Below, piece by piece: positions 16,601-25,175 of a stretch of 64,000 nucleotides of DNA. Below the pieces are notes generated by a model that was not told the origin of the DNA, did no database searches, and worked only from the letters and a program-made list of their open reading frames with translations. Positions within the stretch are counted from its first letter, which is position 1. The number at the start of each line of letters is the position of its first letter. The translations under genes were made by a program, and so were the position numbers. Source of the DNA: Thiodiazotropha sp040791665 (GTDB lineage Bacteria > Pseudomonadota > Gammaproteobacteria > Chromatiales > Chromatiaceae); assembly GCA_040791665.1 (NCBI GenBank), contig JBFNNX010000013.1, positions 303,580-367,579 on the forward strand, read 5' to 3'.

Positions 16601-17177
16601 CGGCGCCGGTGAGCTATTGGGCGAGGAACAGAGTGGCCAGATCCAGGAGATCGGCTTTTCACTCTACACCGAATTGCTCGATCGGGCGGTTGCGGCACTG
16701 AAGGCCGGCAGACAGCCGGAGTTGGACAGGCCACTCGACCACGGTACAGAGATCGAACTCAATATCCCCGCCCTGCTGCCGGAAGACTATCTGCCCGATG
16801 TCCATTCACGTCTGATTCTCTACAAGCGCATCGCCAGCGCCAAGGATGAGACAGAATTACGGGATCTGCAGGTTGAGATGATCGATCGTTTTGGCCTGTT
16901 ACCGGAAGCGACAAAAAACCTATTTGATATTACAGAGCTGAAACTGCGTGCCCACCCACTGGGTATTCGTAAGATCGAAGCCGGTCCCAAAGGGGCGCGG
17001 CTGCTGTTTGATGAGAACCCTAAACTCGATCCCGCCAAATTGATCGGCCTGATCCAGAGCCGGCCCAATACATACAAGATGGATGGAAGTGAAAAATTGC
17101 GCTACATCGCCGATCTCGAGGCACCTGACGGACGGGTGAAAAATATACACACCCTGCTCGACAGCCTGATAAACTGA
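13698..17177 (+). CDS. mfd: Transcription-repair coupling factor Mfd
   Basis: 1159 residues, full length for Mfd. A UvrB-homology region occupies roughly 1-350. The RNA-polymerase-interacting CarD-like domain starts near 490 ('HMGAPVVHEDHGVGRYLGLQ'). The RecG-like motor has Walker A 'GDVGFGKTEVAMRA' near 640 and 'IIDEEHRFG' as Walker B, then the 'VVESGIDVPSANT' and 'QIRGRVGRS' helicase motifs. The TRCF regulatory domain is near 1010-1110. Mfd removes stalled RNA polymerase at lesions and recruits UvrA. The start ATG is at 13698 with a weak ribosome site. Its neighbour csiV is a common gammaproteobacterial companion. Confidence 0.97.
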   Translation: MPKQSNQSATPFTPKLPQAVDERLQWGGLHGSSAALAIANAASAYEGLLLVVTHDMQSATRLERELGFFLDTDDVPVVNFPDWETLPYDLFSPLPELISQRLLTLYRLPLMRRGILVAPVSTLMQRLAPKSFLDAYCMIVECGQNIDLDDTRRRLEHGGYQCVSQVFSHGEFAVRGSLLDIFPMGSQLPYRIDLFDDEVESIRTFDPESQRSSDKVPRIEMLPAREFPMDEEGINRFRRNYRSHFEGDLQQSLIYQDVSDGGMPSGLEYYLPLFFEQTETLFDYLPENHLVMELEEVRDQAAKFFKDVEERFEERRHDLERPLLAPSKLYIAADELASRFKQGRSITLSYHKIAARSKGYADAVNFNTQLPPPVAFQARSKDPASALRQFLESKPMRVLFIAEGAGRREMLLGTLRDLHIDPKVVDSWAAFLDSGIKIGLCVAPLEQGLWLEEQGIALITETQLYGERVRQERRRRKVSQDPDQIVRNLTELHMGAPVVHEDHGVGRYLGLQTLNVGGMETEFLTLEYARGDKLYVPVASLHLISRYAGASPENAPLHRLGGDQWEKTKRKAAKQIRDVAAELLEIYARRAARRGVAFPAPDEEYQAFAASFDFEETPDQFQTIDAVLQDMVSTRPMDRVVCGDVGFGKTEVAMRATFMATQGNKQVAVLVPTTLLAQQHYQNFADRFADWPVKVESLSRFRTGKQQQKVIDGLRDGTIDIVVGTHKLLSREIKFKNLGLVIIDEEHRFGVRHKEKLKALRSEVDLLTLTATPIPRTLNMAMSGMRDLSIIATPPALRHPVKTFVSQWNDSLIIEACQRELKRGGQIYFLHNEVSTIENMAERLESLLPGIRLQVAHGQMRERELEGIMRDFYHQRFSLLVCTTIVESGIDVPSANTMIINRADKLGLAQLHQIRGRVGRSHHRAYAYLLTPPPGSMTADAKKRLEAIESLEDLGAGFTLSTHDLEIRGAGELLGEEQSGQIQEIGFSLYTELLDRAVAALKAGRQPELDRPLDHGTEIELNIPALLPEDYLPDVHSRLILYKRIASAKDETELRDLQVEMIDRFGLLPEATKNLFDITELKLRAHPLGIRKIEAGPKGARLLFDENPKLDPAKLIGLIQSRPNTYKMDGSEKLRYIADLEAPDGRVKNIHTLLDSLIN

Positions 17178-17226
17178 TGCAGTTCACCAGAAGATGGCAT
17201 GCCGAGTGAAACAGTTACTGGCGCAC

Positions 17227-17253
17227 TTTCCAGTGTCGACTGAGAGGTATAAT
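17227..17253 (+). promoter_or_regulatory. Candidate sigma-70 promoter for csiV
   Basis: A perfect TATAAT at 17248-17253 lies 38 nt upstream of the csiV ATG. A weak -35 (TTTCCA at 17227-17232) sits 15 bp upstream of it. The -10 match is the only strong part of the evidence. It would give csiV its own transcript apart from mfd. Confidence 0.4.
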
Positions 17254-17291
17254 AGTGCGATTAATGAGAATGGGTTGACAAGGTTTACCAG

Positions 17292-18077
17292 ATGAGAAGG
17301 TTCCGGGAAAAGTTAAACGCACTGCTGCTAGGCGCGCTCCTGTTACAACCGATGTTGTTGCAGGCAGAGGTTGCCAGCGACGACAACGACACTGTTTGGT
17401 ATCAATTTGAGGTGCTGATCTTCGAACGCATCGCACCTGGAGCGGGCTCCACTGAGGGTTGGCCGGAGAATCCGGGCAGACCGGAGTCGGCCGATGCGAC
17501 CTGGTTCACCAAGGGACAGCCTCTGGAGAATAATGAACCCATCGCCTTTCGCGCACTGCCAGCTGAGGAGAAGTCCCTGAATGATGCCTGGCGTCAAATG
17601 CGCAGATCCCGTGATTACCGCCCACTCTACCATGTTGCATGGCGCCAGCCGATGCAACATCCCGACAAGGCTAAGCAGGTCCAATTCGCTCTGTTGCCGG
17701 CAGATGGCGCTCAGGCATCGGAATTTAACCCACCGAAACTCGAGGGTACGCTGAAATTCAGTATCAAACGCTATCTACACCTGGATGCGGATATCGTGCT
17801 ACACAAACCCGCCGGCGGAAGTGCTCCGCAGGTGGATGATGACAACTTTGGTTTTGCCCCTCGCTTTAAACACTATCGCATGCAGGAGAGCAGACGTATG
17901 CGTAGCGGTAAGCTTCACTACATCGACCATCCGGTGATCGGCCTACTGACAATTGCTGAGCGTTATGAGCCGCCACAACCCGAAGTCATTGAAACCCCTG
18001 TACCGGTACCGACCATAATGCCACCGACGCAAACCCAGTCTCAGGGGCAGGTGAAACAACAACCCGCAACTCAGTAG
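17292..18077 (+). CDS. csiV: CsiV-like periplasmic protein
   Basis: 261 residues. Signal peptide (1-25, 'LLLGALLLQPMLLQAE'), then the CsiV core beginning 'VWYQFEVLIFER', with 'LEGTLKFSIKRYLHLDADI' and 'MRSGKLHYIDHPVIGLL' further on. The C-terminal tail is Pro/Gln-rich. CsiV is described as a peptidoglycan-binding protein in gammaproteobacteria, found to act with a D-amino-acid carboxypeptidase pathway in Vibrio. The gene sits downstream of mfd, its usual place. A convergent MCE operon ends 23 nt beyond it. Confidence 0.85.
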   Translation: MRRFREKLNALLLGALLLQPMLLQAEVASDDNDTVWYQFEVLIFERIAPGAGSTEGWPENPGRPESADATWFTKGQPLENNEPIAFRALPAEEKSLNDAWRQMRRSRDYRPLYHVAWRQPMQHPDKAKQVQFALLPADGAQASEFNPPKLEGTLKFSIKRYLHLDADIVLHKPAGGSAPQVDDDNFGFAPRFKHYRMQESRRMRSGKLHYIDHPVIGLLTIAERYEPPQPEVIETPVPVPTIMPPTQTQSQGQVKQQPATQ

Positions 18078-18100
18078 CACACTGGACATACCCGGGATTG

Positions 18101-18712
18101 CTACTCCACGGCGAGGATTGCCGTGGCTATCCGTTCGGACAACTGTCCCACGGCGCGATGGGCGGCGGCCACACCCGCTTCAATACCACTGCCTTGCAAA
18201 GGCTCTCGGATTACAAGTCTCTGCATCTCCATAAGCCTGTTGTCGCTGCCCCGGACAAGACTCCAACGTAGTTGCAACCAGATCCTGTCACCTTCACGCT
18301 CGAAACGGTTGATGGTCAGCAACACCTCGTAATCGGGTTTGATTGTGCCATGCCATGGATAGGCAATGAGCTGCATATCTGTGAGCCTGTTCCGCATCAG
18401 GTCGGTAATAACCTGAACAATATTCTCCTGCAGAGATCCAGCCCAATGGTCGAACTCATGTAGCTGCAGACGATGCGGGGTCTGGCGCTCGACGATTTGC
18501 GGGCGATCGAGATAGCTGGCCAGTTTTATCGGGCCGATACCCACCAACTGCTGTCCGGGCAAGGGTTTTAGAGAGATGGTCTCTGCTTTGCCCGGCTGAC
18601 CGTCGAGGCGATAGAATCGTGTCGGTTGTGACGTGGTACCGGCACACCCTGAAAACAACAGAGCGAAAAATAGTGCGAAAATTGCAGTTTGTGCACCAGC
18701 TATAGATTGCAT
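18101..18712 (-). CDS. ABC-type transport auxiliary lipoprotein (PqiC/LptO-like)
   Basis: 203 residues with a lipoprotein signal peptide (lipobox 'LFSGC', Cys23). The domain starts 'RFYRLDG' and contains 'VGIGPIKLASYLDRPQIV', typical of the auxiliary lipoproteins that accompany MCE transporters. It presumably sits in the outer membrane and bridges to the MCE protein. Its start overlaps the mlaD-like stop by one base (TAATG). It is the last gene of the permease-ATPase-MCE-lipoprotein operon. Confidence 0.87.
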   Translation of the reverse strand: MQSIAGAQTAIFALFFALLFSGCAGTTSQPTRFYRLDGQPGKAETISLKPLPGQQLVGIGPIKLASYLDRPQIVERQTPHRLQLHEFDHWAGSLQENIVQVITDLMRNRLTDMQLIAYPWHGTIKPDYEVLLTINRFEREGDRIWLQLRWSLVRGSDNRLMEMQRLVIREPLQGSGIEAGVAAAHRAVGQLSERIATAILAVE

Positions 18713-19722
18713 TACTGTTTCCCCCTCAGTAAGGCTTCGGGATGGCGTTCCAGGTACTCCGACATATTCCGAATGGATCTTGCGGCCGCACCCAATTCGC
18801 GCAGGGCTGCCGTCATCTCGGTCATTACCGGCGAATCCTCACTGAGCACCTTATCCGCCGAAGAGGCCACCTGCCCCAGCTGTGAGAATGTCGCCTCGCC
18901 ATTGGCCATGGTCTTCTCCCAACTGTTAAACGCCTCTACCAACCTGCCCTCAGTTTCCGATATCAACTGCTGTGATTTGGTTGCGGTTCTGGTTATCTCG
19001 GTAAGCAATACCTGCGCTTCCTTAAGCGCATTTGCACTATCGTCGATGATTTGAGGAGCAACCTGATGCAGCTGTTGTGTGACACTATCGAGACGCCGGG
19101 TTATCTGCAACAGAGACTCTTTCAAACGTTCCAACTCACCGCTGGCGGCCATCTCATCAATGCTGTCCAGAATCCCCGATAGGCGTTTCATAATCCGTTC
19201 AATGGGCACGGCCTCCAATGCGGTGGCAATTCGCTCCATACTCGATTGAATGGTGGGGATCTCCCGGTATTCCGAGTTGGCACTCACCAGGCGAACCGGT
19301 GTATCAGGATGAAAATCGAGCTCTATCTCCAGTTTTCCGGTAACCAGGCTTTGCAGATTGAGTCTCGCCCGAAGCCCCTGCCTTATCAGCTCGTCCAATC
19401 CGATCAATACACCGCTGCCAGTCTGCACGCCATCGATCCCTACCCGTGAATCATCGATGCCGATGATGACGGGAATCCTGAATTCGCGACTCTCTTTGAA
19501 ATAGGTAATCGACATCGACTCGACCTTGCCAATCCTGACACCCCGAAAATTCACAGGCGAGCCGACCTGAAGCCCTTTTACGTCACTCTCGAAAAAAAGA
19601 ATAAAGCGTGTGGACTGATGAGATAGGCTGCCATCGGAAAGTAGGAGGATCGCGCTCAATCCCAGTGCCAGGGATACCAGTACGAAGAGACCGATAAGGG
19701 TTGGACTGACCTTCGATTGCAT
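18712..19722 (-). CDS. MCE/MlaD family lipid-transport substrate-binding protein
   Basis: 336 residues from the ATG at 19722, 4 nt after the ATPase stop. Further in-frame starts up to 19830 lie inside the ATPase gene. One N-terminal helix (about 7-27) anchors it. The MCE domain (about 36-115) contains 'FFESDVKGLQVGSPVNFRGVRIGKV'. A long helical region with leucine and glutamine heptads follows (about 160-310), which in PqiB-like proteins forms a periplasmic needle. It ferries lipids between the membranes with the permease, ATPase and lipoprotein encoded alongside. Confidence 0.9.
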   Translation of the reverse strand: MQSKVSPTLIGLFVLVSLALGLSAILLLSDGSLSHQSTRFILFFESDVKGLQVGSPVNFRGVRIGKVESMSITYFKESREFRIPVIIGIDDSRVGIDGVQTGSGVLIGLDELIRQGLRARLNLQSLVTGKLEIELDFHPDTPVRLVSANSEYREIPTIQSSMERIATALEAVPIERIMKRLSGILDSIDEMAASGELERLKESLLQITRRLDSVTQQLHQVAPQIIDDSANALKEAQVLLTEITRTATKSQQLISETEGRLVEAFNSWEKTMANGEATFSQLGQVASSADKVLSEDSPVMTEMTAALRELGAAARSIRNMSEYLERHPEALLRGKQ

Positions 19723-19726
19723 CTGT

Positions 19727-20527
19727 TCAGGTTCCTGAGGTTGATGCGGCATCCGTGCCCCGGGTGAGAAATGCCTGTACCCTGGGATCGCTGCAGTTTT
19801 GCAGGAGATCACCCGGGTTGCCATGAGCAATCATGGTTTTGCATTCGGCATCGAGAAACACCGAATTGTTGCCAATTGCGAAGATACTGGCCAATTCATG
19901 GGTCACAACCACGATCGTGGTACCGAGACTCTCGCTCAGCTCAATGATCAGGTCGTCCAGTCGTTTGGCGCTGACAGGATCCAGTCCGGCGGACGGTTCA
20001 TCGAAGAGCAGTAATTCGGGGTCGAGCGCCATCGCTCGGGCGAGTCCGGCCCGCTTCTGCATGCCACCACTAATCTCAGCCGGAAGATAGTCCTCGAAAC
20101 CCTTGAGACCAACCAACGCCAGCTTATACGATGCCAACTCCCGCGCCTGTATCGGGGACAGATCCGTATAGGTTTCGATCGGCAGCGAGATATTTTCCGC
20201 CAATGTCATGTTGCTCCAGAGGGCGCCGCTTTGATAGAGCACCCCCATTCTTCGCATCAAGTCCTGTCGCCGATCGTCGTCCAGCTGCCAGAACCCGTGG
20301 CCATGATAGTATATTTCGCCTTTCGCCGGTTTCATCAGGCCGATCAAATGACGCAACAGCGTGCTCTTGCCGCACCCACTGCCACCCATGATGACAAAGA
20401 TATCACCCTGCCGGATAGTAAAGGTGAGATCGCGCTGGATCACGAAATCACCATACGCCATGGTCAGATCCCTAACCTCGATATGCGATGTTGCCGGCGA
20501 ATTTACACTTGCGCTATCCATCGCCAT
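19727..20527 (-). CDS. MlaF-like ABC transporter ATPase
   Basis: 266 residues. Walker A 'GGSGCGKSTLLRHLIGL' near 52-68, the ABC signature in the variant form 'ISGGMQKRAGLARAMAL', Walker B 'LLLFDEPSAGLDP', and the switch histidine in 'VVVTHELAS'. The 'GGMQKR' signature is characteristic of MCE-associated ATPases. It powers the permease encoded 3 nt upstream. The gene order permease, ATPase, MCE protein, auxiliary lipoprotein is a complete retrograde or anterograde lipid-transport unit. Confidence 0.92.
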   Translation of the reverse strand: MAMDSASVNSPATSHIEVRDLTMAYGDFVIQRDLTFTIRQGDIFVIMGGSGCGKSTLLRHLIGLMKPAKGEIYYHGHGFWQLDDDRRQDLMRRMGVLYQSGALWSNMTLAENISLPIETYTDLSPIQARELASYKLALVGLKGFEDYLPAEISGGMQKRAGLARAMALDPELLLFDEPSAGLDPVSAKRLDDLIIELSESLGTTIVVVTHELASIFAIGNNSVFLDAECKTMIAHGNPGDLLQNCSDPRVQAFLTRGTDAASTSGT

Positions 20528-20530
20528 AGT

Positions 20531-21661
20531 TCAGATCCCCAATTGATTGAAGATCAATGTTGAAATGGCATCCCAAATGACAATCAGCAGAATCGCCGTC
20601 ACCATTGCCGAAGTCGTTGCATGCCCAACCGCCGAGGAATTCCTGCCGCTCTGCAATCCCCTCAGGCAGCCCGACATGGCGATCACAATGGCAAACAGCA
20701 CGCTTTTCACCGTACCGACCGCCAGATCGCTCCAGCCCATCGATTCCCGGGTTTGAATCAAATATTCGATCAGCGATATATCCAGCACCCAGACACCGAC
20801 CATCAATCCTCCAAGAATCGCCAGCATATCAGCCCAAAGCGTGAGTAATGGCAGCATGATCAGCAACGCCAGGAACCGCGGCAGTACCAGAAAATCCACC
20901 ACAGAGATACCGAACGTTTTCAGTGCGTCGATCTCATTGTTGACCTGCATGGTACCAAGTTGCGCCGCATAGGCAGAGCCGGTACGACCCGCCATGATTA
21001 TGGCAGTCATCATGGCGCCCATCTCTCTCACCGATCCCAAACCCACCAGATTGGCCACATAGATCTCCGCACCGAACATCTGCAGTTGTATGGCACCCAC
21101 GAAAGCAAGCACCGCCCCGACCAGCACTCCGATGAGACTGACGATCGGGAGCGCTTCCGGACCGGCTGCCTGCAGGAAATGAAGAAAGTCGGTACCTCGA
21201 AAATTCGCCCTGCCGGAGAGCAATCGCAACAGGGAGAGCGTCAGCTCACCGGCGAAGTGCGTGAACTGCACAGACTCTTGCCAAGCCTTGAGGGCCGTTT
21301 CTCCGATACGATAGAGCCATGAATAGGCCTGCGGCCGACGTCGTGCACCTTTGCGTTCAGGGACGTCCTGCGCCAACTTAAGCAACCTGCCAATCCCTTC
21401 CGGTAAACCTTCGGCATCTAGCTGGAGATCGCGCTCGTGGGCAAAATCATGCAGATGCAGTACCAGACTCAGAAATTGACTGTCCCAACGAACAAGCTGG
21501 CAGGTATCGAGCGATATCGCTTCAAGGCCCGTGTGAGACGTCAGCTCCTGTATCACTCCCTGCCAGTCGAATCTTACATCCTGCAGTGTCCAGGAACCCT
21601 TGAAAGAGAGTACCGCCCGGCTCTCCGACGGGTATGAAATTGTCAGTGAATCATCGGACAC
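20531..21661 (-). CDS. MlaE-family permease with N-terminal STAS domain
   Basis: 376 residues. Residues about 1-105 form a soluble STAS-like domain containing 'ISLDTCQLVRWDSQFLSLV', in which a Asp-Ser pair occupies the position of the phosphorylated residue in anti-sigma antagonists. Residues about 130-376 are the MlaE permease, with 'VGAVLAFVGAIQLQMFGAEIYVANLVGLGSVREMG' split over helix boundaries. MlaE permeases flip or hand over phospholipids. N-terminal STAS fusions are known in this family. It is the first gene of the operon and diverges from a regulator with PP2C and kinase-like domains. Confidence 0.9.
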   Translation of the reverse strand: MSDDSLTISYPSESRAVLSFKGSWTLQDVRFDWQGVIQELTSHTGLEAISLDTCQLVRWDSQFLSLVLHLHDFAHERDLQLDAEGLPEGIGRLLKLAQDVPERKGARRRPQAYSWLYRIGETALKAWQESVQFTHFAGELTLSLLRLLSGRANFRGTDFLHFLQAAGPEALPIVSLIGVLVGAVLAFVGAIQLQMFGAEIYVANLVGLGSVREMGAMMTAIIMAGRTGSAYAAQLGTMQVNNEIDALKTFGISVVDFLVLPRFLALLIMLPLLTLWADMLAILGGLMVGVWVLDISLIEYLIQTRESMGWSDLAVGTVKSVLFAIVIAMSGCLRGLQSGRNSSAVGHATTSAMVTAILLIVIWDAISTLIFNQLGI

Positions 21662-21737
21662 GTATAGGTTTCCAGGTAGATTTGGCGTATCTTCATATCA
21701 CAATATGGCACTGCAGCCCAACGTCCACAGCTTCCGA

Positions 21738-21770
21738 TAGGGCCTGTTGACACTCAGCCAATCGGCCCTA
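21738..21770. repeat. 33-bp dispersed repeat, copy A
   Basis: It begins TAGGGCCTGTT and ends CCAATCGGCCCTA, so the tips are inverted (TAGGGCC and GGCCCTA). Near-identical copies lie at 47751-47783 and 52802-52834. This copy lies in the 202-nt divergent region between the STAS-permease operon and the REC-PP2C gene. Confidence 0.8.
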
Positions 21771-21863
21771 GTGTACATCAGGAGCAAAACCAGGCACATT
21801 TGAGTTTGTTACATTTGATTAAACCTGACCATCTGTATATCAATAATAATTTCGGTAAGCACT

Positions 21864-23600
21864 ATGCCAAAGATTTCAACCCAACCTCAGCACAACGGAA
21901 TTGCGCTCATTGTCGAGGACGAAGTAACAAACCGCATGATTCTCAAGGCGTTGTTGAAAAAACGCGGATACAATGTGATTGAGGCCGAGAACGGGGTTGA
22001 AGCCATAAAACAGTTTCAACAACAGAGTCCGGATATTATTTTCATGGATGTCATGATGCCGGTCATGGACGGCTATGAAGCAGCTTCCGAGATCAAACGC
22101 CTGGCCGGCGACCAGTTCGTCCCCATTATCTTCCTCACGGCCATGTCCGATGAAAAGGCCCTGGCCCGTTGTGTCGAGGTCGGCGGCGATGACTTTCTCT
22201 CCAAACCGTACAGTTTCACCATGCTTTCAGCCAAAGTTAAGGCCATGGAACGCATTCGCACTCTGCATCAGGACACCCGCATGCTCTACAGTCGCATGCA
22301 GCGTGACGAGGAGATCGCCGAACAGGTGTTCAGTGGCGCTGTCGTCGCCGGCAATGTAGCCCTCGAGCATATCCGCAGCCTGTTGAAACCCGCCAGTGTG
22401 TTCAGCGGCGATCTGATGCTGACCGCATTCGCCCCATCACACGATCTGCATGTCCTGCTGGGGGACTTTACAGGACATGGATTGGCCGCTGCACTGGGTG
22501 CATTGCCGACCTCGGAGGTATTCCGCTCCATGACAGCCAAAGGGTTTGCTCCGCAACAGATACTCTTTGCCATCAACAACAAGTTGCATAATCTGTTGCC
22601 GACAGGGATGTTCCTGGCTGCCCAGTTCGTAAAGATCGACCATCAGTTGGATCATATCTCGATTATCAATTGCGGTATGCCGGACTGCTACTTGATCGAA
22701 AATGAGAGTATGCGTCTAAAGCATGAAATCGCATCGAAATCCCTCCCCCTGGGTATCGCTCCGGATATCGATTTCAAGGATGACTTTCACCACCTGCGGG
22801 TTGATGAGGGCGACAGGGTGATTCTTGCAACTGACGGCGTTACCGAAGCGCGTAATTCGAACGGTGAACTGTTCGGCCAACAGCGGTTTATTGAAGCCAT
22901 CAGGAAGAGCGACAGCAGCTCTTACATATTGGATAAGCTCGCCAGGGATCTTGAAGCGTTTTGCCAGGATGCCTCTCAAAATGATGACATCAGTGTCGTT
23001 GAAGTGCCATTGATCCGTGATCTGCTGCCTGGATGGGAATCGACATCACCCCATTCTGTAACTGACGGGGATGTACCGCAAAAGCTATTTTCCCATGAGC
23101 AACCTGACTGTATCGAGTTTCAGCTCATTCTGTACGGTACTCAACTGCGTCAGGCCGATCCTGTACCCATACTTATCAACTATATTCAGGAGACAGCCGG
23201 ACTGCATGAGCATCGGCGCCCGCTATTCACCATCCTCACCGAACTCTATATCAATGCCCTTGATCATGGTGTGCTGCAATTGGATTCCTTGCTTAAACAG
23301 GGTGAAGATGGATTTACCAACTATTTCCAACAACGGGAACAACGCCTGGAGGCATTGACAGACGGACAGATACGCATCGCATTGAGAATTCATCAAGACA
23401 ACAATGGAGGATATGTAGTCATAACGGTGGAAGACAGTGGGCATGGGTTCGATTTCAGGACATTGTCACAGAGTGTGACAAATGAGACCCTCTACAGTGG
23501 ACGTGGATTAATATTGGTAAAATCGCTGGTTAAACAGCTTCAATTCTTTGAACCAGGTAACAAAGCGGAAGCTGTATTCGTATGGGAGGATAAACTCTAA
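21864..23600 (+). CDS. Fused response regulator / PP2C-type phosphatase / HATPase regulator
   Basis: 578 residues in three domains. A receiver domain (about 12-130) has the phospho-acceptor D62 in 'IIFMDVMMPVMDGYEA'. A SpoIIE/PP2C phosphatase (about 165-390) has acidic metal-binding motifs 'FSGDLML', 'GDFTGHGLAAALGA' and 'NDDISVV'. A C-terminal HATPase of the anti-sigma kinase type (about 440-575) has 'LTELYINALDHGV' and 'VEDSGHGFDF'. Such proteins both phosphorylate and dephosphorylate STAS-domain antagonists, switching partners after an upstream kinase signals through the receiver. No STAS anti-sigma factor antagonist gene is next to it, but the divergent permease carries a STAS domain. Confidence 0.9.
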   Translation: MPKISTQPQHNGIALIVEDEVTNRMILKALLKKRGYNVIEAENGVEAIKQFQQQSPDIIFMDVMMPVMDGYEAASEIKRLAGDQFVPIIFLTAMSDEKALARCVEVGGDDFLSKPYSFTMLSAKVKAMERIRTLHQDTRMLYSRMQRDEEIAEQVFSGAVVAGNVALEHIRSLLKPASVFSGDLMLTAFAPSHDLHVLLGDFTGHGLAAALGALPTSEVFRSMTAKGFAPQQILFAINNKLHNLLPTGMFLAAQFVKIDHQLDHISIINCGMPDCYLIENESMRLKHEIASKSLPLGIAPDIDFKDDFHHLRVDEGDRVILATDGVTEARNSNGELFGQQRFIEAIRKSDSSSYILDKLARDLEAFCQDASQNDDISVVEVPLIRDLLPGWESTSPHSVTDGDVPQKLFSHEQPDCIEFQLILYGTQLRQADPVPILINYIQETAGLHEHRRPLFTILTELYINALDHGVLQLDSLLKQGEDGFTNYFQQREQRLEALTDGQIRIALRIHQDNNGGYVVITVEDSGHGFDFRTLSQSVTNETLYSGRGLILVKSLVKQLQFFEPGNKAEAVFVWEDKL

Positions 23601-23717
23601 GCCCTTCCAAATATCAAAACTTACCCAAGGAGTGCTACAGTAGCCGCTTGATGCCATTCTGTTAATAGTCAGATTTCGACTGAACATGGCCTTATAAGGC
23701 ACCGGGTTAAAATTAAT

Positions 23718-24911
23718 ATGGCAAAAACACTCGTATTCGATAGATCGGATGATATAAGAACACCATTTCTCAGAGGTATCCTGACTCGCTCTCTGACCGA
23801 TGCCGGGCTTGCTTTTGAAACGGCGTACCAGCTTTCATCCGATATTCGGCAGCAGATCAATGGTGTTGACGAGATCACTACCGAAGAGCTGCGCAGAATG
23901 GTTTTGTCCGAACTGCAGAAGATGGATGAAAAGGAAGTTATCGAGAATTACGAGACCATATATCCCGCCGCCACTAAGGTCATCGTACGCGATTACAACA
24001 ACAACCTCATGCCCTTCTCTATGATCGAGCATCGGCGCACGCTTGAGTCCAGCGGGCTCGGCTCGGACAAGGCAGCCTATATTACACAGAATGTCCACAA
24101 GGAATTGGCTGAATCCTATCAAGATGCCGTTGATAGCAGCACGATCGGAAAACTGACATACGATAAGCTGAAACAACACTATGGAAAAGAGGCCGCCAAG
24201 CGATATCTGGTATGGGTTGATTACAAACACACACAACGCCCCCTGATACTGCTGATAGGCGGCACTACCGGTTGCGGCAAGAGTACTATCGCAACCGAGA
24301 TAGCTCACCGATTGAATATCATTCGAACGCAATCCACGGATATGCTCAGGGAAGTCATGCGCATGATGGTGCCGGTAAAGCTACTTCCCGAACTGCATAC
24401 CTCATCATTCAATGCCTGGCGTAAGATTCCCGGCTCGGAGGACTTCAAGGAATCGCCTGAAGAGAGGATGATTCATGGCTTCATACATCAGGCTGAACTG
24501 GTATCCGTCCCTTGTGAAGCTGTAATACAACGTGCGTTGAATGAGCAGGTTTCACTGATACTTGAAGGTGTTCATGTCTCCCCTGCTCTGGTGAAGCGGT
24601 TCAAGGATGAAAAGAGCGCGGTTATTGTCCCGATCATGCTGGCGGTATTGAAACAGGACAAACTGAAACACCACTTAAAAGACAGGGGAGTCAGCGCCCC
24701 GGTGCGAAATGCTCAGAGTGACTACCTCTCAAATTTCGAATCGATCTGGATACTACAGTCATATCTGCTTTCCGAAGCTGACAACAACGCCATCCCGATC
24801 ATAATGAACGACGATAGGGATAAAACCACGGATCGAGTAATGCGCTCTATTATCGAGGTGTTACAGAAAGATTTTCGTGCTAAGGTTGAAGACGTTTTCG
24901 GTACAGAATAA
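23718..24911 (+). CDS. 2-phosphoglycerate kinase with ATP-cone-like N-terminus
   Basis: 397 residues. Residues about 1-85 and 88-165 each resemble an ATP-cone domain; the second begins 'VIVRDYNNNLMPFS'. The kinase domain follows with Walker A 'GGTTGCGKST' at 181-190 and a later 'LILEGVHVSP' strand. The family (COG2074) makes 2,3-bisphosphoglycerate from 2-phosphoglycerate in methanogens, where it is the first step to cyclic 2,3-bisphosphoglycerate. In bacteria its role is not settled. The ATP cones suggest allosteric control by nucleotides. It is followed, after 264 nt, by an archaeal-type phosphoglycerate mutase homologue and then ppk1, all on one strand. Confidence 0.85.
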   Translation: MAKTLVFDRSDDIRTPFLRGILTRSLTDAGLAFETAYQLSSDIRQQINGVDEITTEELRRMVLSELQKMDEKEVIENYETIYPAATKVIVRDYNNNLMPFSMIEHRRTLESSGLGSDKAAYITQNVHKELAESYQDAVDSSTIGKLTYDKLKQHYGKEAAKRYLVWVDYKHTQRPLILLIGGTTGCGKSTIATEIAHRLNIIRTQSTDMLREVMRMMVPVKLLPELHTSSFNAWRKIPGSEDFKESPEERMIHGFIHQAELVSVPCEAVIQRALNEQVSLILEGVHVSPALVKRFKDEKSAVIVPIMLAVLKQDKLKHHLKDRGVSAPVRNAQSDYLSNFESIWILQSYLLSEADNNAIPIIMNDDRDKTTDRVMRSIIEVLQKDFRAKVEDVFGTE

Positions 24912-25175
24912 TAAACCCGTATTTCTCACCGGGCGGACCGTACTAATTGGGATAATCTTGGACATCAAGCATGTTAATACCTTCCAAAGTATGGCGGTCA
25001 TACGACAGTCTGTGCTATTTCGTCTTTGCAATCATCGGGTCGAGCATATCGAACGAACGGCATTGATTCACAGGCCTGCACGCATTTGCGGCAGATCGTC
25101 CAACCTGCTTCGACCTGACGGTTAAAAAAAACCGAAATCCCGAACAGAAATGCGGACTAGTGGAGCAGAACCTTG

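Noticed and set aside
18106..18126. Hairpin CCACGGC/GCCGTGG between csiV and the lipoprotein gene
   Set aside because: It lies inside the coding end of the lipoprotein gene and has no T-run on either side, so a terminator call is not justified.
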